The notes below the pieces were generated by a model. That model saw only the letters and a list, made by a program, of their open reading frames with translations, did not search any database and had not been told where the DNA came from. Below are positions 51,566-61,032 of a DNA stretch of 64,000 nucleotides, piece by piece. A program made the translations under genes and the position numbers. Origin of the DNA: Bog-756 sp963837805 (GTDB taxonomy: Bacteria > Actinomycetota > Acidimicrobiia > Acidimicrobiales > RAAP-2); assembly GCA_963837805.1 (NCBI GenBank), contig CAWIOU010000014.1:62001-126000 (forward strand), written 5' to 3'. Numbering within the stretch: the first letter of the stretch is position 1; each line of letters begins with the position of its first letter.

Positions 51566-54166
51566 TCACGCCGGGGCAAGGATGCGTCGCGCCTCGTCGA
51601 GGGCACGGTCGATTCCACTCGGGTCCTTTCCTCCGGCCGTGGCCAGCACGGGCGATCCGCCCCCCCCACCCCCGAGCAGGGGCCCCACTTGTTTGACCAG
51701 GGAATCGGCATCCACCGGGGGGTCCGCCGAACCGTCGGCGGAGACGGCCAGGTTGGCCCGGGTGCCGTCGGGACTCCCGCCGACCACCACCGCCCGCAGG
51801 CCGGCGGTGGTGCGGACGGTCTGGGCCAGGTCACGCAGGTAGTCCGGATCGAGCCCGTCCCGCCGGGCCACGACCACGCCATCGGAGGCGGTGGCCGACA
51901 GCTGGGCCGCCTCCGACTGCAGTTCGCGGCTGCGGGCCTGCTCGAGGGACTTCTCGGCCACCCGCTGGCGCTCGATGAGCCGGTCGATGGCCTCGGGGAC
52001 GTGTTCGGGCTCGGTCCGCAGCAGGGCGGCGGCTTCGGCCAGCAGGCCCTCCCGGGCCACGATCCGGTCGAACGCGCTCTCCCCGGTGACGGCGAAGAGC
52101 CGCCGGGTGTTGGATCCGATGGACGACTCCGAGGTGATGGTGATCGGCCCGATCATGCCCAGGGCCCCGACGTGGGTCCCCCCGCACAGCTCGATGGAGT
52201 GGGGCCCGGCCCGGACCACCCGGACCAGGTCGCCGTACTTGTCGCCGAAGAAGGCCAGCGCCCCCATCGCCTCGGCCTGGGCTTTGGTGGTCTCCTCCAC
52301 GATGACGTCGGCGTCGGTGAGGACGTCGGCGTTGGCCATGGCGGCCACGGCCGACAGCTCCTCGGGGGCCACGTTGCCGTGGTGGCTGAAGTCGAAGCGG
52401 AGGTAGCCGGGATCGACCAGTGAACCCTGCTGGCGCACGTGGTCGCCGAGCACGGTCCGGAGCGCGGCGTGCAGGAGGTGGGTCCCGGTGTGGTTGCGGC
52501 GGACTGCATCCCGACGGACGCCGTCGATGGTGGCCAGGGCGTCCTGGCCGGCGAACAGCTCGCCGGTGACCTGGGCCCGATGCGAGATGAGGCCGGGCAG
52601 GGCGGACACGGTGTCGTAGACCAGGGCTGTGCCCGTCTCGGTCACGATGGTGCCGGTGTCGCCCACCTGGCCACCGCCCTCGGCGTAGAACGGCGTGCGA
52701 TCGAGGAAGATCTCGGCCTGGCCGGCGTGCTCGGGATCCTGGTCGGCCAGGACGGCCACCACCCGGGCCGGCGCCGAGTAGCCGTCCGGGCGCTGACCGA
52801 CGAATACCGTCCGGCCCTCGGTGTCGAGCACCGAGCGGTAGGCCTGCTCGCCGGCCACCGTCTTGCCGGCTTTGGCCGCGGCGCGGGCCTGGACCCGTTG
52901 GCGGTCCATGGCCTCCTCGAAGGCCTCGAGGTCCACGGCCACACCGGCCTCCTCGGCGATCTCGACGGTGAGCTCGACCGGAAACCCGTAGGTGTCGTGG
53001 AGCCGGAAGGCCAGATCGCCGGGAACCATGGCGGTGCCCGAGGCCAGCTCCTCTTCGAGGATGGTCGACCCGGTGGCCAGCGTGCGGAGGAATCCGTCCT
53101 CTTCACGGGCCACCACATCGGAGATCAGGCTGTGCTGCTCGGCCATGGCCGGGTAGGCCGAACCGAGGATGCCCACCGCGGTGTCCACCAGCCGGGGTGT
53201 GAAGGGGCCGTCCACACCGAGCTGGCGGGCCCGCCGGACGGCCCGTCGGATGATCCGCCGCAGCACGTAGCCGCGACCCTCGTTGGCCGGCAGCACCCCG
53301 TCGGCCACCAGCATGGACATGGCCCGGCCGTGGTCGGCCAGGATGCGGAGCCCGGTGTCGGCCCGCTCCTCCTCCCCGTAGGTGTACCCGGTCAGGGACT
53401 CGGCCGTCTCGATCATCGGAGCGAACAGGTCGGTGGCGAAGATCGAGTCCACCCCCTGGAGTACGGGAAGGATCCGCTCCAGGCCGGCCCCGGTGTCGAT
53501 GCTCGGCCGGGGCAGGGGCTCGACGGCCCCGTCGACCGTGCGGTTGGACTGCATGAAGACCAGATTCCAGATCTCGACGAACCGCTCTGCCCCGCCGAAT
53601 GCCGGTCCGCCGTCCTCCCCGTAGCCGGGGCCCTTGTCGAAGAACAGCTCCGAGCTCGGCCCCCGCGGACCGGTCTCCCCCATGGTCCAGAGGTTGTCCT
53701 CCCCCAGGCGCTGGATGCGGCCGGCCGGCACGCCCACTTCGTCACGCCAGATCTGCTCGGCTTCGTCGTCGCTCTCGTGGACGGTGATCCACAACCGGTC
53801 GCCGTCGATGCCGAGGACCTCGGTCACCAACTCCCAGGCGAAGGGGATGGCCTCGGCCTTGAAGTAGTCGCCGAAGCTGAAGTTGCCCAGCATCTCGAAG
53901 AACGTGCAGTGCCGGTGGGTGGTCCCGACCACGTCGATGTCGTTGGTGCGGAAGCATTTCTGCACCGAGGTGGCCCGGCGCCAGGGCGGGACCTCGTCGC
54001 CCAGGAAGAACGGCTTGAAGGGCACCATGCCGGCGATGGTGAACAGCACCGACGGGTCGTGGGGAATGAGGCTGGCCGAGGGCACGGGCGTGTGGCCCCG
54101 GTCGACGAAGAACCGGGTGAACGCGGCGCGCAGATGGTCAGCGTCGATCGCCGTGCCGGGAGTCAC
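51566..54166 (-). CDS. alaS: Alanyl-tRNA synthetase
   Basis: 866 residues. The class II catalytic core begins AFTRFFVDRGHTPVPSASLI, and CFRTNDIDVVGTTHRHCTFF with EMLGNFSFGDYFK follows. The editing domain has HTGTHLLHAALR and, further on, ELCGGTHVGALG with the zinc ligands. The C-terminal C-Ala domain ends LLGGGGGGSPVLATAGGKDP. The GTG at 54166 is chosen because TAAGAT lies 8 nt upstream and the product has normal length; the longer in-frame extension to 54748 is not AlaS. It is followed by ruvX, mltG and aroE. Confidence 0.96.
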   Translation of the reverse strand: MTPGTAIDADHLRAAFTRFFVDRGHTPVPSASLIPHDPSVLFTIAGMVPFKPFFLGDEVPPWRRATSVQKCFRTNDIDVVGTTHRHCTFFEMLGNFSFGDYFKAEAIPFAWELVTEVLGIDGDRLWITVHESDDEAEQIWRDEVGVPAGRIQRLGEDNLWTMGETGPRGPSSELFFDKGPGYGEDGGPAFGGAERFVEIWNLVFMQSNRTVDGAVEPLPRPSIDTGAGLERILPVLQGVDSIFATDLFAPMIETAESLTGYTYGEEERADTGLRILADHGRAMSMLVADGVLPANEGRGYVLRRIIRRAVRRARQLGVDGPFTPRLVDTAVGILGSAYPAMAEQHSLISDVVAREEDGFLRTLATGSTILEEELASGTAMVPGDLAFRLHDTYGFPVELTVEIAEEAGVAVDLEAFEEAMDRQRVQARAAAKAGKTVAGEQAYRSVLDTEGRTVFVGQRPDGYSAPARVVAVLADQDPEHAGQAEIFLDRTPFYAEGGGQVGDTGTIVTETGTALVYDTVSALPGLISHRAQVTGELFAGQDALATIDGVRRDAVRRNHTGTHLLHAALRTVLGDHVRQQGSLVDPGYLRFDFSHHGNVAPEELSAVAAMANADVLTDADVIVEETTKAQAEAMGALAFFGDKYGDLVRVVRAGPHSIELCGGTHVGALGMIGPITITSESSIGSNTRRLFAVTGESAFDRIVAREGLLAEAAALLRTEPEHVPEAIDRLIERQRVAEKSLEQARSRELQSEAAQLSATASDGVVVARRDGLDPDYLRDLAQTVRTTAGLRAVVVGGSPDGTRANLAVSADGSADPPVDADSLVKQVGPLLGGGGGGSPVLATAGGKDPSGIDRALDEARRILAPA

Positions 54167-54174
54167 GACGTTTG

Positions 54175-54180
54175 ATCTTA
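54175..54180 (-). promoter_or_regulatory. -10 box (TAAGAT) of the alaS operon
   Basis: Minus-strand TAAGAT ends 8 nt before the alaS GTG. It overlaps the stop codon region of the upstream small gene (54178). Confidence 0.5.
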
Positions 54181-54576
54181 GTTGCCCAGGTGAAACGCCG
54201 ATTTTGCCAGAGGCCGCCGCAACCGGGCCATCCGGGTCCGACGGTGGACCGGCGACGAGTCGGTCGGGTTCGCCGTCGGCGCCGGAGGACGGAGGAGGGC
54301 TGGTTCGGGTTCGACTCCCGGCGCGGCGAGCTCGGCCCACAGTTCCTCCTCGCGGCGCAGCATCTCGTCGCGGCCGGACGAGACCGCGTCCCGCACCCGG
54401 TCGCCGGCGCTCCCCGCCACCTGCCGCGCCGACCTCCCCACCTCGACGACGATGGCGTCGGGCTGCAAGCGGGCGGTCGTCTGCTGCCAGGTCTGGCGCA
54501 CCTTGCGCTCCGCCCACAAGGTCGACCCGGCGCCCACGGCCATACCGGTCATCAGCCAGAAGGTGCGCTTGGGCAT
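54178..54576 (-). CDS. Small protein of unknown function with N-terminal hydrophobic segment
   Basis: 132 residues. A Gly/Ala-containing segment (FWLMTGMAVGAGSTLWAE) could be a weak membrane anchor, followed by a charged helical region (ERKVRQTWQQTTARLQPDA) and an Arg/Pro-rich tail. It overlaps the preceding gene by one base (TGATG), so the two are translationally coupled. The pair directly precedes alaS, where actinobacteria often carry DUF948/DUF6167-type genes. I would only call it a DUF6167-like candidate. Confidence 0.7.
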   Translation of the reverse strand: MPKRTFWLMTGMAVGAGSTLWAERKVRQTWQQTTARLQPDAIVVEVGRSARQVAGSAGDRVRDAVSSGRDEMLRREEELWAELAAPGVEPEPALLRPPAPTANPTDSSPVHRRTRMARLRRPLAKSAFHLGN

Positions 54577-54983
54577 CAGCGGTGCACGCCGTTCCCGTTA
54601 CCCGACGGACCTGGCCGGGTGGCCGCCTCCGACCCGGAGGCCAGCCGGCGGATGCCGGTGGCGGCGCCGGCCCGGACGGCCAGCACCTTGACCACCGGGT
54701 TGGCGAATGCCCGATAGGCGAGCTTGGAGGCCGAATCGACCGTGGCATGGACCGACTCGGTGGAATCGAGCACCGCGCCCACCCGTTCCATCTCGGTGGC
54801 CGCCTGGTCGACCACCCGCTGGGCGTCGGCCACCAGCGGCACCGTCTGGCGCTGGAGCTGCTCGGAGATCGACTCGACCCTCCGGATCTCCCGGCGCAGG
54901 CCGCGCACGGTGAACAGCAGACCCACCACGGCGGCCGCGGAGGCGATGCTGGCCACGAGGACGGCGATCTCTCCGGCGGACAT
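54576..54983 (-). CDS. DUF948-like membrane-anchored coiled-coil protein
   Basis: 135 residues. An N-terminal TM (EIAVLVASIASAAAVVGLLF) is followed by a coiled-coil (LRREIRRVESISEQLQRQTV and VVDQAATEMERVGAVLDS) and a short C-terminal region. This layout matches DUF948 proteins encoded upstream of alaS in Gram-positive bacteria. The ATG at 54983 follows TAAGCT by 9 nt. The function is unknown; an envelope-associated role is inferred from the anchor. Confidence 0.78.
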   Translation of the reverse strand: MSAGEIAVLVASIASAAAVVGLLFTVRGLRREIRRVESISEQLQRQTVPLVADAQRVVDQAATEMERVGAVLDSTESVHATVDSASKLAYRAFANPVVKVLAVRAGAATGIRRLASGSEAATRPGPSGNGNGVHR

Positions 54984-54992
54984 GATCCCGCG

Positions 54993-54998
54993 AGCTTA
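54993..54998 (-). promoter_or_regulatory. -10 box (TAAGCT) of the DUF948-like gene
   Basis: Minus-strand TAAGCT ends 9 nt before the ATG at 54983; no Shine-Dalgarno. Confidence 0.4.
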
Positions 54999-55057
54999 GA
55001 TGGTGCCGGAGCCGGACCCGCGTCTGCTGCGGGCGCCGTCCCTGGTCCCGGATCCGG

Positions 55058-56404
55058 TCAGCCCGAGTCCACCGACAGCTGGGCGGCAGCCGACGGCGCG
55101 GCCGGTGACGTCTCGGTGGACGGCGTGGCCATCGGTGCCCCCGGGCCGGCCGTGGCGTCGGTGCAGGTACGGGCCGCTTCCCAGCTCTGGAGGGCGGAGG
55201 CGGCACCGGCACCCGACAGGGGCTGCGGGAGCTCGTTGTCGATGATCGCCGGCCGCCAGGTGACACTGTCGATGCGGCGCCCGGTGGCCGTGACCACCAG
55301 CGAGCCGCTCTGATCGGTGGGCGGAGGGTCGTTGTAGAAGGCGAAGTTGCCCAGCCCGTAGTCGACGTAGGCCGTGCCCAGATAGCCGCCCCCGAGAAGA
55401 ACGTGGGCGTGGCTGCCCACGATGATGTCGGCCCCTGCCTTCACCAGCACGCCGGCCAGCGGCTCCTGGTCGGGATTGGGACAGGCATCCAGCTCGGTGC
55501 CCCAGTGGAGGAAGACGATGACGGTGTCGGACACCTTCCGGGCCGACTCGACCGCCCGCACCAGATCGGTCACGTCGTAAGCCGAGGCCAGTCCGGGCTG
55601 AGTGGGAGTGGCCGTCCACGCCACCTGGAGATCGGAGTCGATGACCTGGGTGGCGGCGATGATGGCGATCCGCTGCCCGTCGATGGTGATCCGGTACGGG
55701 GCGAAGGCCTCGGCCGCGTTCTGGCCGATGCCGAGGATGGTGTACTTCGACTGCCGCCGGGCGGCCAGCGACATCTGCAGGCCGGCCCGACCACAGTCCT
55801 CGCCGTGGTTGTTGGCTTCGGTGACCAGGGTGACCCCGGTCCCGCGGAGGGCGGTCACCGCCGAGGCCGGGGCCGAGAAGACGTACTGCTTGGGCTGGGG
55901 GTCGGGGCACGTCCCGTCGGTCAGCGCCGTCTCCAGGTTGACCATCGACAGGTTGACGCCGGCCAGGAGCGCCTGGGCCCCCGGGCCGAGGGCGCGGCCC
56001 GGGTCGTCGGCCAGCCGGGTGCCGAGCGTGGTACCCGAGGGGAAGTTCACATCGCCAGCGAAGGCCAAGGTCACCGGCTTCCCATTGCCCTGCCACTCGG
56101 GGTCGAGAGGCGAGCCCTTGGCCACGCCGACCGGATGGTGGTGCCCGCCGAGCGGCGGCTGGTGCCCGGGCGGGACGGCGGCCCCGTGCGTCGACGACGG
56201 GGTCAACAACCAACCGAGCACGGCGAGCAAGGCCACCAGCCCGAGGCCCCAGAACCACCGGTTGCGACGCACCCGCCGTGAGGTGGCCACCGGATCGGAC
56301 GGACCAGGCGGTCCGGGCGGCCCGGGCACGGCGGGAGACGACCGGGGCTCCCCGGGCCGGGGCGGATCGGTGGCCACACGGGTGAGCTCGAGGGTGTCGG
56401 TCAT
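55058..56404 (-). CDS. CapA-family protein (poly-gamma-glutamate synthesis/metallophosphatase fold)
   Basis: 448 residues. A Pro-rich cytoplasmic start, one TM (FWGLGLVALLAVLGWLL), then an external domain with the CapA metallophosphoesterase-like motifs: LAFAGDVNFPSGT, SMVNLETALTDG, TEANNHGEDCG (the usual NNH), IVFLHWGTE, IIVGSHAHVL and VDYGLGNFAFYN. CapA proteins take part in polyglutamate capsule synthesis or act as uncharacterised phosphatases. No capB/capC genes are near, so a capsule role is doubtful. The C-terminal 40 residues are low-complexity. Confidence 0.85.
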   Translation of the reverse strand: MTDTLELTRVATDPPRPGEPRSSPAVPGPPGPPGPSDPVATSRRVRRNRWFWGLGLVALLAVLGWLLTPSSTHGAAVPPGHQPPLGGHHHPVGVAKGSPLDPEWQGNGKPVTLAFAGDVNFPSGTTLGTRLADDPGRALGPGAQALLAGVNLSMVNLETALTDGTCPDPQPKQYVFSAPASAVTALRGTGVTLVTEANNHGEDCGRAGLQMSLAARRQSKYTILGIGQNAAEAFAPYRITIDGQRIAIIAATQVIDSDLQVAWTATPTQPGLASAYDVTDLVRAVESARKVSDTVIVFLHWGTELDACPNPDQEPLAGVLVKAGADIIVGSHAHVLLGGGYLGTAYVDYGLGNFAFYNDPPPTDQSGSLVVTATGRRIDSVTWRPAIIDNELPQPLSGAGAASALQSWEAARTCTDATAGPGAPMATPSTETSPAAPSAAAQLSVDSG

Positions 56405-56475
56405 GGGGGGACAGCCATCGGATCAACGTGCCGATGGGGGGTGGTCGGCCGTCACCGCGGCAGCATAGATGCCCG

Positions 56476-59400
56476 TCAGATGGCGGCCATGCCCACCACG
56501 GGTTGGTTGAGAGGTGTCGCTCCCGCCGAGCCGTAGAAGGAGGCATCGCCGTAGCCGAAGATGCCGCCGTCCGAAGCCACCAGCCAGTAGCCCCTGCCGT
56601 CGGGGGCGGAAGCCATGCCCACGATGGGTCGGTTGAGGGCCATCCCGCCGGTCGAACCGTAGAAGGGGGCGTCGCCGTAGCTGAAGATGCCGCCGTCGGA
56701 GGCCACCAGCCAGTAGCCCCTGCCGTCGGGGGCCGAAGCCATGCCCACGATCGGTTTGTTCAGAGGGCTCCCGCCCGTCGAACCGTAGAAGGGGGCGTCG
56801 CCGTAGCTGAAGATGCCGCCGTCGGAGGCCACCAGCCAGTAGCCCCTGCCGTCGGGGGCCGAAGCCATGCCCACGATCGGTTTGTTCAGAGGGCTCCCGC
56901 CCGTCGAACCGTAGAAGGGGGCGTCGCCGTAGCTGAAGATGCCACCGTCGGAGGCCACCAGCCAGTAGCCCTTGCCGTCGGGGGTGGAGGCCATGCCCAC
57001 GATCGGTTTGTTCAGAGGGCTCCCGCCCGTCGAACCGTAGAAGGGGGCGTCGCCGTAGCTGAAGATGCCACCGTCGGAGGCCACCAGCCAGTAGCCCTTG
57101 CCGTCGGGAGTGGAGGCCATGCCCACGATGGGTCGGTTGAGGACCATCCCGCCGGTCGAACCGTAGAAGGGGGCGTCGCCGTAGCTGAAGATGCCGCCGT
57201 CCGAAGCCACCAGCCAATAGCCGGGGAGGGCGTAGGTGTAGCGATCGCCCGCCACCCGGGGACTCACCCCGTCGGGGCCCCGCACGCTGACGTCGACGGT
57301 GGCGCCGCCCGACGGACCGGGGGGCACCCGGGCCACCAGCGACGTGGCCGAATTGACGGTGAACGACGCCGGGGCCGACCCGAACCGGACCGACGTGGCT
57401 CGCGAGAGGTCCGACCCCCTCACCGTGACCAGGCCGCCGCCCGAGGTCGGGCCCCGGTCGGGGACCAACGCCTCGATCCGCGGTGACACGAAGGTGTAGA
57501 CCGCGCCGGGGACCGCGGCGCTGGTCCCCCCGGCCCTGCCGGTCGTGGTCACCGTCACGGTCGCGCTCACGCCGGAGCCGACGTCGGGCGTGACCACCGT
57601 GATGGCGGTGGGTGCGTGGCTGACGACGGATGCCCGGACGCTCCCGAAGCGGACGACGGGAACGCCGGTCCCGAATCCGGTGCCGGAGACCACCACCCGA
57701 TTCCCACCGGTGGCCGGTCCCGAGGAGGACCTGAGGCCGGTGACCGACGGACAGCCGGAGGCCGAACCGGAGAACACACCCAACAGCGCGTCCGCCCGCG
57801 GCGACCCCCATCCGGAGGCCAGATCGTAGTGGGCGGTGGCCGGAAAACGGGGCGACGCAGCCGACGGGTCGACCAGATAGTTGTTGCCGGCGCTGATGTC
57901 GTGAAAGGGGGGCGACGGTCCCGCTCCGGCGGCATAGAGCCGGGCGTTGAGGAGGCCGGCGGCGGAGGCGCAGCCCTGGTTGGCCACTGCGGTCAGTGCC
58001 GCCCACAACGGGGCTGCCGCGCTGGTGCCCCCGATCGGCCGCCAGAACCCCTCCCAGAAGATCACGTCGCCGTGCTCGGGGTCGGACGAAGCCGACACGT
58101 CGGGCACCTCCCGGCACTGCTGGTTCCCACCGGACCCGCAACCGTCGACGGTGAAGCCGCTGCGGGCGTCGGGTATCTGCTGCCACGAGGGCGCGGCGAA
58201 GTCCTTGGAGACACCTCCGCCTCCGGCACCGAACCCCTCGCCGCCGTTCCACACCGTCTCGGTGGCCGGGGTGGACACCGACGCCGACAGCGACGTGCCC
58301 CCGACGCCGGTCACGTCGGGCTGGTCGGCCGGGTCGTCGACTTCCAGCGAGGTGTCGGTGACGAGCGGCGGGTAGTAGCAGTCCGACGAGCCGGCGTCGC
58401 CCGCCGCGGCCAGGACGGTCTGGCCCTGGAGTGTGGCCTGCTGGAAGAGGAGGGTCTCGGCCCTCTGCTCCGACGGACTGATCCCTCCGGTCCCCTCGCA
58501 CTGGCCCCAGCTGGTGGAGATGACCCTGTTCGAGCGGTCGTCGATCATGGCGGCATAGGTGTCGATGGGTCCGGCGCCCGAGTTCGGACCCGAGTAGACG
58601 GTGAGGGACGACCCCGGGGCCAGGCCGGCGATGGCCTCGATGTCGAGTGCGGCCTCTCCGCTCTGCCCACCCACCGCCCCGCCGTCGACGGGCACCGTCG
58701 ACACCGGGACGTGCACGCCGAAGCACGCCTGATAGACATCGATGTCGCCCATGTCGAAGGGCTCGAGCTCGTAGACCGCCACCCGCTGGCCGGCGCCCGA
58801 CCTTCCCTGGGCGTACAGCTGATCGAAGCCGTAGGTCGATGCCAGCTGGTCGGCCGTCCACGCCGCCCCGCCGGCGGTCACTGCCGCCGCCGCCGGGCAC
58901 GCCTTCGGGTCCCGACCATCCACCGCCGGTCGGAGCCGGGGAACGGCCGAGGTGGGGTCGTTCGACGGCCGCGGGACCTTCCGGATCTGCGGATGGGCCA
59001 GCGGCACCGTGCTGAGGCCGATCACCCCACCGATGACGGTGGCCAGCGACCGCGGGACGCGCGGACTCTGGGTGCTGACCCGCGCCACCCGGCCCCCGGG
59101 CAGGCGGGCATCGACCAGCGGAACGGCGAAAGCCTGCTCCATCCGGGCCGCCGTTCCGCTCACCGGGATCAACAGGCCGTCGGGCGTGGGCCGTCCCACC
59201 TCGAGCCCGACGGAGGTCACCCACTTCCTGACCGCCGCCACCGTCGGGGGCGCGGCGCCGAAGGTCGCCGCGAACTGGGCCGTACTCAGGTAGTGGCGGT
59301 ACTGCGGCGAGCCCGGCTTGGACACCGCGTCGGTCCGCGCCGTGAGGGCGGCGGCATGGCGGGGCTGGAGGGTCAGATCGGCGGTGACGATGGCCGACCC

Positions 59401-59607
59401 GTCGGCCGCGCCGACGATCCGCGCCCCGGGCGGAAGGGCCGGTACCCCACCGGCGAGGCGGACCTCTCTCGAGGCGGACCCACCGCCCGCCGACGGTGCG
59501 CCCCCGGCCACGCCCGGGGAACCGGCCACCAGCAGGCCGCCGACGAGGGCGGCCACGGCCACCACCGACCCCAGGTGCAGTGACCGCCGTCTCGGGGGCC
59601 AGCTCAT
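56476..59607 (-). CDS. Secreted S53 (sedolisin/kumamolisin) protease with IPT/TIG domains and six 42-residue C-terminal repeats
   Basis: 1043 residues. The N-terminus has a signal peptide (VVAVAALVGGLLVAGSPGVA), then a prodomain (about 45-205, with SPQYRHYLSTAQFAATFG). The peptidase follows: Glu318 and Asp322 in SGEAALDIEAIAGLAPG, Asp404 in AAAGDAGSSDCYYPP, Ser529 in IGGTSAAAP, and the calcium site near YDLASGWGSPRAD. Two IPT/TIG-like modules come next (SSGPATGGNRVVVSGTGF and DRGPTSGGGLVTVRGSDL). The end is six repeats of 42 residues starting GYWLVASDGGIF. S53 enzymes are acid-active serine-carboxyl proteases, suggesting digestion of external protein at low pH. The ATG at 59607 (RBS GGAG 10 nt upstream) is used; ATG 59637 is also possible. 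Confidence 0.92.
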   Translation of the reverse strand: MSWPPRRRSLHLGSVVAVAALVGGLLVAGSPGVAGGAPSAGGGSASREVRLAGGVPALPPGARIVGAADGSAIVTADLTLQPRHAAALTARTDAVSKPGSPQYRHYLSTAQFAATFGAAPPTVAAVRKWVTSVGLEVGRPTPDGLLIPVSGTAARMEQAFAVPLVDARLPGGRVARVSTQSPRVPRSLATVIGGVIGLSTVPLAHPQIRKVPRPSNDPTSAVPRLRPAVDGRDPKACPAAAAVTAGGAAWTADQLASTYGFDQLYAQGRSGAGQRVAVYELEPFDMGDIDVYQACFGVHVPVSTVPVDGGAVGGQSGEAALDIEAIAGLAPGSSLTVYSGPNSGAGPIDTYAAMIDDRSNRVISTSWGQCEGTGGISPSEQRAETLLFQQATLQGQTVLAAAGDAGSSDCYYPPLVTDTSLEVDDPADQPDVTGVGGTSLSASVSTPATETVWNGGEGFGAGGGGVSKDFAAPSWQQIPDARSGFTVDGCGSGGNQQCREVPDVSASSDPEHGDVIFWEGFWRPIGGTSAAAPLWAALTAVANQGCASAAGLLNARLYAAGAGPSPPFHDISAGNNYLVDPSAASPRFPATAHYDLASGWGSPRADALLGVFSGSASGCPSVTGLRSSSGPATGGNRVVVSGTGFGTGVPVVRFGSVRASVVSHAPTAITVVTPDVGSGVSATVTVTTTGRAGGTSAAVPGAVYTFVSPRIEALVPDRGPTSGGGLVTVRGSDLSRATSVRFGSAPASFTVNSATSLVARVPPGPSGGATVDVSVRGPDGVSPRVAGDRYTYALPGYWLVASDGGIFSYGDAPFYGSTGGMVLNRPIVGMASTPDGKGYWLVASDGGIFSYGDAPFYGSTGGSPLNKPIVGMASTPDGKGYWLVASDGGIFSYGDAPFYGSTGGSPLNKPIVGMASAPDGRGYWLVASDGGIFSYGDAPFYGSTGGSPLNKPIVGMASAPDGRGYWLVASDGGIFSYGDAPFYGSTGGMALNRPIVGMASAPDGRGYWLVASDGGIFGYGDASFYGSAGATPLNQPVVGMAAI
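56479..57222 (-). repeat. Six 126-bp tandem repeats encoding GYWLVASDGG units
   Basis: Period of 126 bp (42 codons) repeated five times plus a final shorter unit of 114 bp. Units 2-4 are nearly identical in DNA, differing mainly in GK/GR and ST/SA codons, which implies recent duplication or gene conversion. The last unit (GYGDASFYGSAGATPL) is the most diverged. Confidence 0.92.
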
Positions 59608-59651
59608 CGGAGTCGATCTCCCCTGCCCGGGCGTCATCGGCCCAGTCTCCC

Positions 59652-61022
59652 CTATGGCTGCCGGGGTCGGGCCGCGCCGGTCGGCGCCCCCGGGGGGTCT
59701 CCTCCTTCGTCCCCCGGTTCGGCCGCTCCGGCCTGTTCCTCGTGGCGCCACCGTCGCAGCCGTTCGGACAGCACGGCCTCGTGTCCACGTTCGCTCGGTT
59801 CGTAGTAGCGGTTCCCGGCCAGGTCGTCCGGTCGGTACTGCTGGTCGACGAAGGCGTCGGGTCGGTCGTGGGGGTACACGTACCCCTCGCCGTGCCCGAT
59901 GGCCGCCGCACTCCGGTAGTGGGCATCGCGCAGATGGCCGGGCACGTCCCCCCTCGGTCCCTCCCGCACATCGCGCTGGGCCAAGCCGAGGGCCACGGTG
60001 ACCCGGTTCGACTTCGGGGAGCAGGCCAGGTGCACGACGGCCTGGGCCAGGTTGAGCTGGGCTTCGGGAAGCCCCACGAACTCGACGGCCCGGGCGGCGG
60101 CATCGGCGACCACTAGAGCCAGGGGATCGGCCTCACCGATGTCCTCGCTGGCCAGTATGACCAGGCGCCGGGCGATGAACCGGGCGTCCTCCCCGGACTC
60201 GAGCATCCGGGCCAGCCAGTACAGACCGGCGTCCGGATCCGAACCCCGGATCGACTTGATGAAGGCGCTCACCTGGTCGTAGTGGTCGTCCTCGCCGTAG
60301 TGCTGGAGACGCGAGTGGCGGGCCCGCTCCACGTCGGCCAGGGTCACCGGATGGTCCCCGGCCAAGGCCAGGGCCACCTCCAAGGTGGTCAGGACGGCGC
60401 GGGCGTCGCCGTCGGCCAGACCGACCAGGGCGGCCACCGCGTCCCGGTCGGCGGCGGCCCCTTCCAGGGCCAGGGCCCGGTCCACCACCTCGGTCAGCTC
60501 GGCCATGGACAGGGGCTCGAGGCGCCACAGCGTCGACCGCGACAGCAGCGGGGCGTTGACCTGGAAGAAGGGGTTCTCGGTGGTGGCGCCGACCAGGACC
60601 AGCAGACCCTCTTCCACCGAGGGCAGGAGGGCATCCTGCTGGGAGCGGTTGAACCGGTGGACCTCGTCCAGGAAGAGGATCGTCCCCCTCCCCTGCTCGC
60701 CCAACTCCTGTCGGGCCCCCTCGACCACCTCGCGCACGTCCTTGACTCCGGCGCTCACCGCCGACAGCGGGACGAAGCGCTTCTCGGTGGCCGTGGCCAG
60801 GACCGAGGCCAGGGTGGTCTTGCCGGTCCCGGGAGGACCCCAGAGGATGGCCGAGGTCAACCGGTCGGATTCGATGAGCGCCCGCAGCGGGGCCCCGGGG
60901 CCGACCAGATGTTGCTGGCCGACGATCTCGTCCAGGGACCGGGGCCGCATCCGGGCCGCCAGCGGGGCCCGGGCCGACAGCCGTTCGGCGGCCGCACCGG
61001 AGAAGAGATCGTCAGCGGCCAC
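59652..61022 (-). CDS. rarA: Replication-associated recombination protein A (RarA/MgsA) AAA ATPase
   Basis: A 456-residue clamp-loader-like ATPase acting at stalled forks. The N-terminus has RMRPRSLDEIVGQQHLVGPG, Walker A ILWGPPGTGKTTLAS, Walker B ILFLDEVHRFNRSQQDALLP, sensor VGATTENPFF, and the arginine finger region SRSTLWRLEPL. The C-terminal MgsA domain has SAFIKSIRGSDPDAGLYWLA, ASEDIGEADP, and HGEGYVYPHDRPD. It begins 10 bp after the aspS stop, so it is co-transcribed with aspS and probably hisS. The GTG at 61022 gives the normal start. Confidence 0.94.
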   Translation of the reverse strand: MAADDLFSGAAAERLSARAPLAARMRPRSLDEIVGQQHLVGPGAPLRALIESDRLTSAILWGPPGTGKTTLASVLATATEKRFVPLSAVSAGVKDVREVVEGARQELGEQGRGTILFLDEVHRFNRSQQDALLPSVEEGLLVLVGATTENPFFQVNAPLLSRSTLWRLEPLSMAELTEVVDRALALEGAAADRDAVAALVGLADGDARAVLTTLEVALALAGDHPVTLADVERARHSRLQHYGEDDHYDQVSAFIKSIRGSDPDAGLYWLARMLESGEDARFIARRLVILASEDIGEADPLALVVADAAARAVEFVGLPEAQLNLAQAVVHLACSPKSNRVTVALGLAQRDVREGPRGDVPGHLRDAHYRSAAAIGHGEGYVYPHDRPDAFVDQQYRPDDLAGNRYYEPSERGHEAVLSERLRRWRHEEQAGAAEPGDEGGDPPGAPTGAARPRQP

Positions 61023-61032
61023 GACGGACCGG

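Noticed and set aside
51566..54748. Longer alaS start giving 1060 residues
   Set aside because: The extra 194 residues are a shadow of two small upstream genes; the GTG at 54166 gives the normal AlaS N-terminus and has a promoter box in front.
56479..57222. Possible CRISPR array (regular tandem DNA repeats)
   Set aside because: The period is 126 bp with no unique spacers, and the repeats are in-frame coding units of the protease.
56423..60103. 1226-codon minus-strand ORF overlapping the S53 protease and rarA
   Set aside because: Arg/Gly-rich shadow frame of two well-supported genes, typical for very GC-rich DNA.
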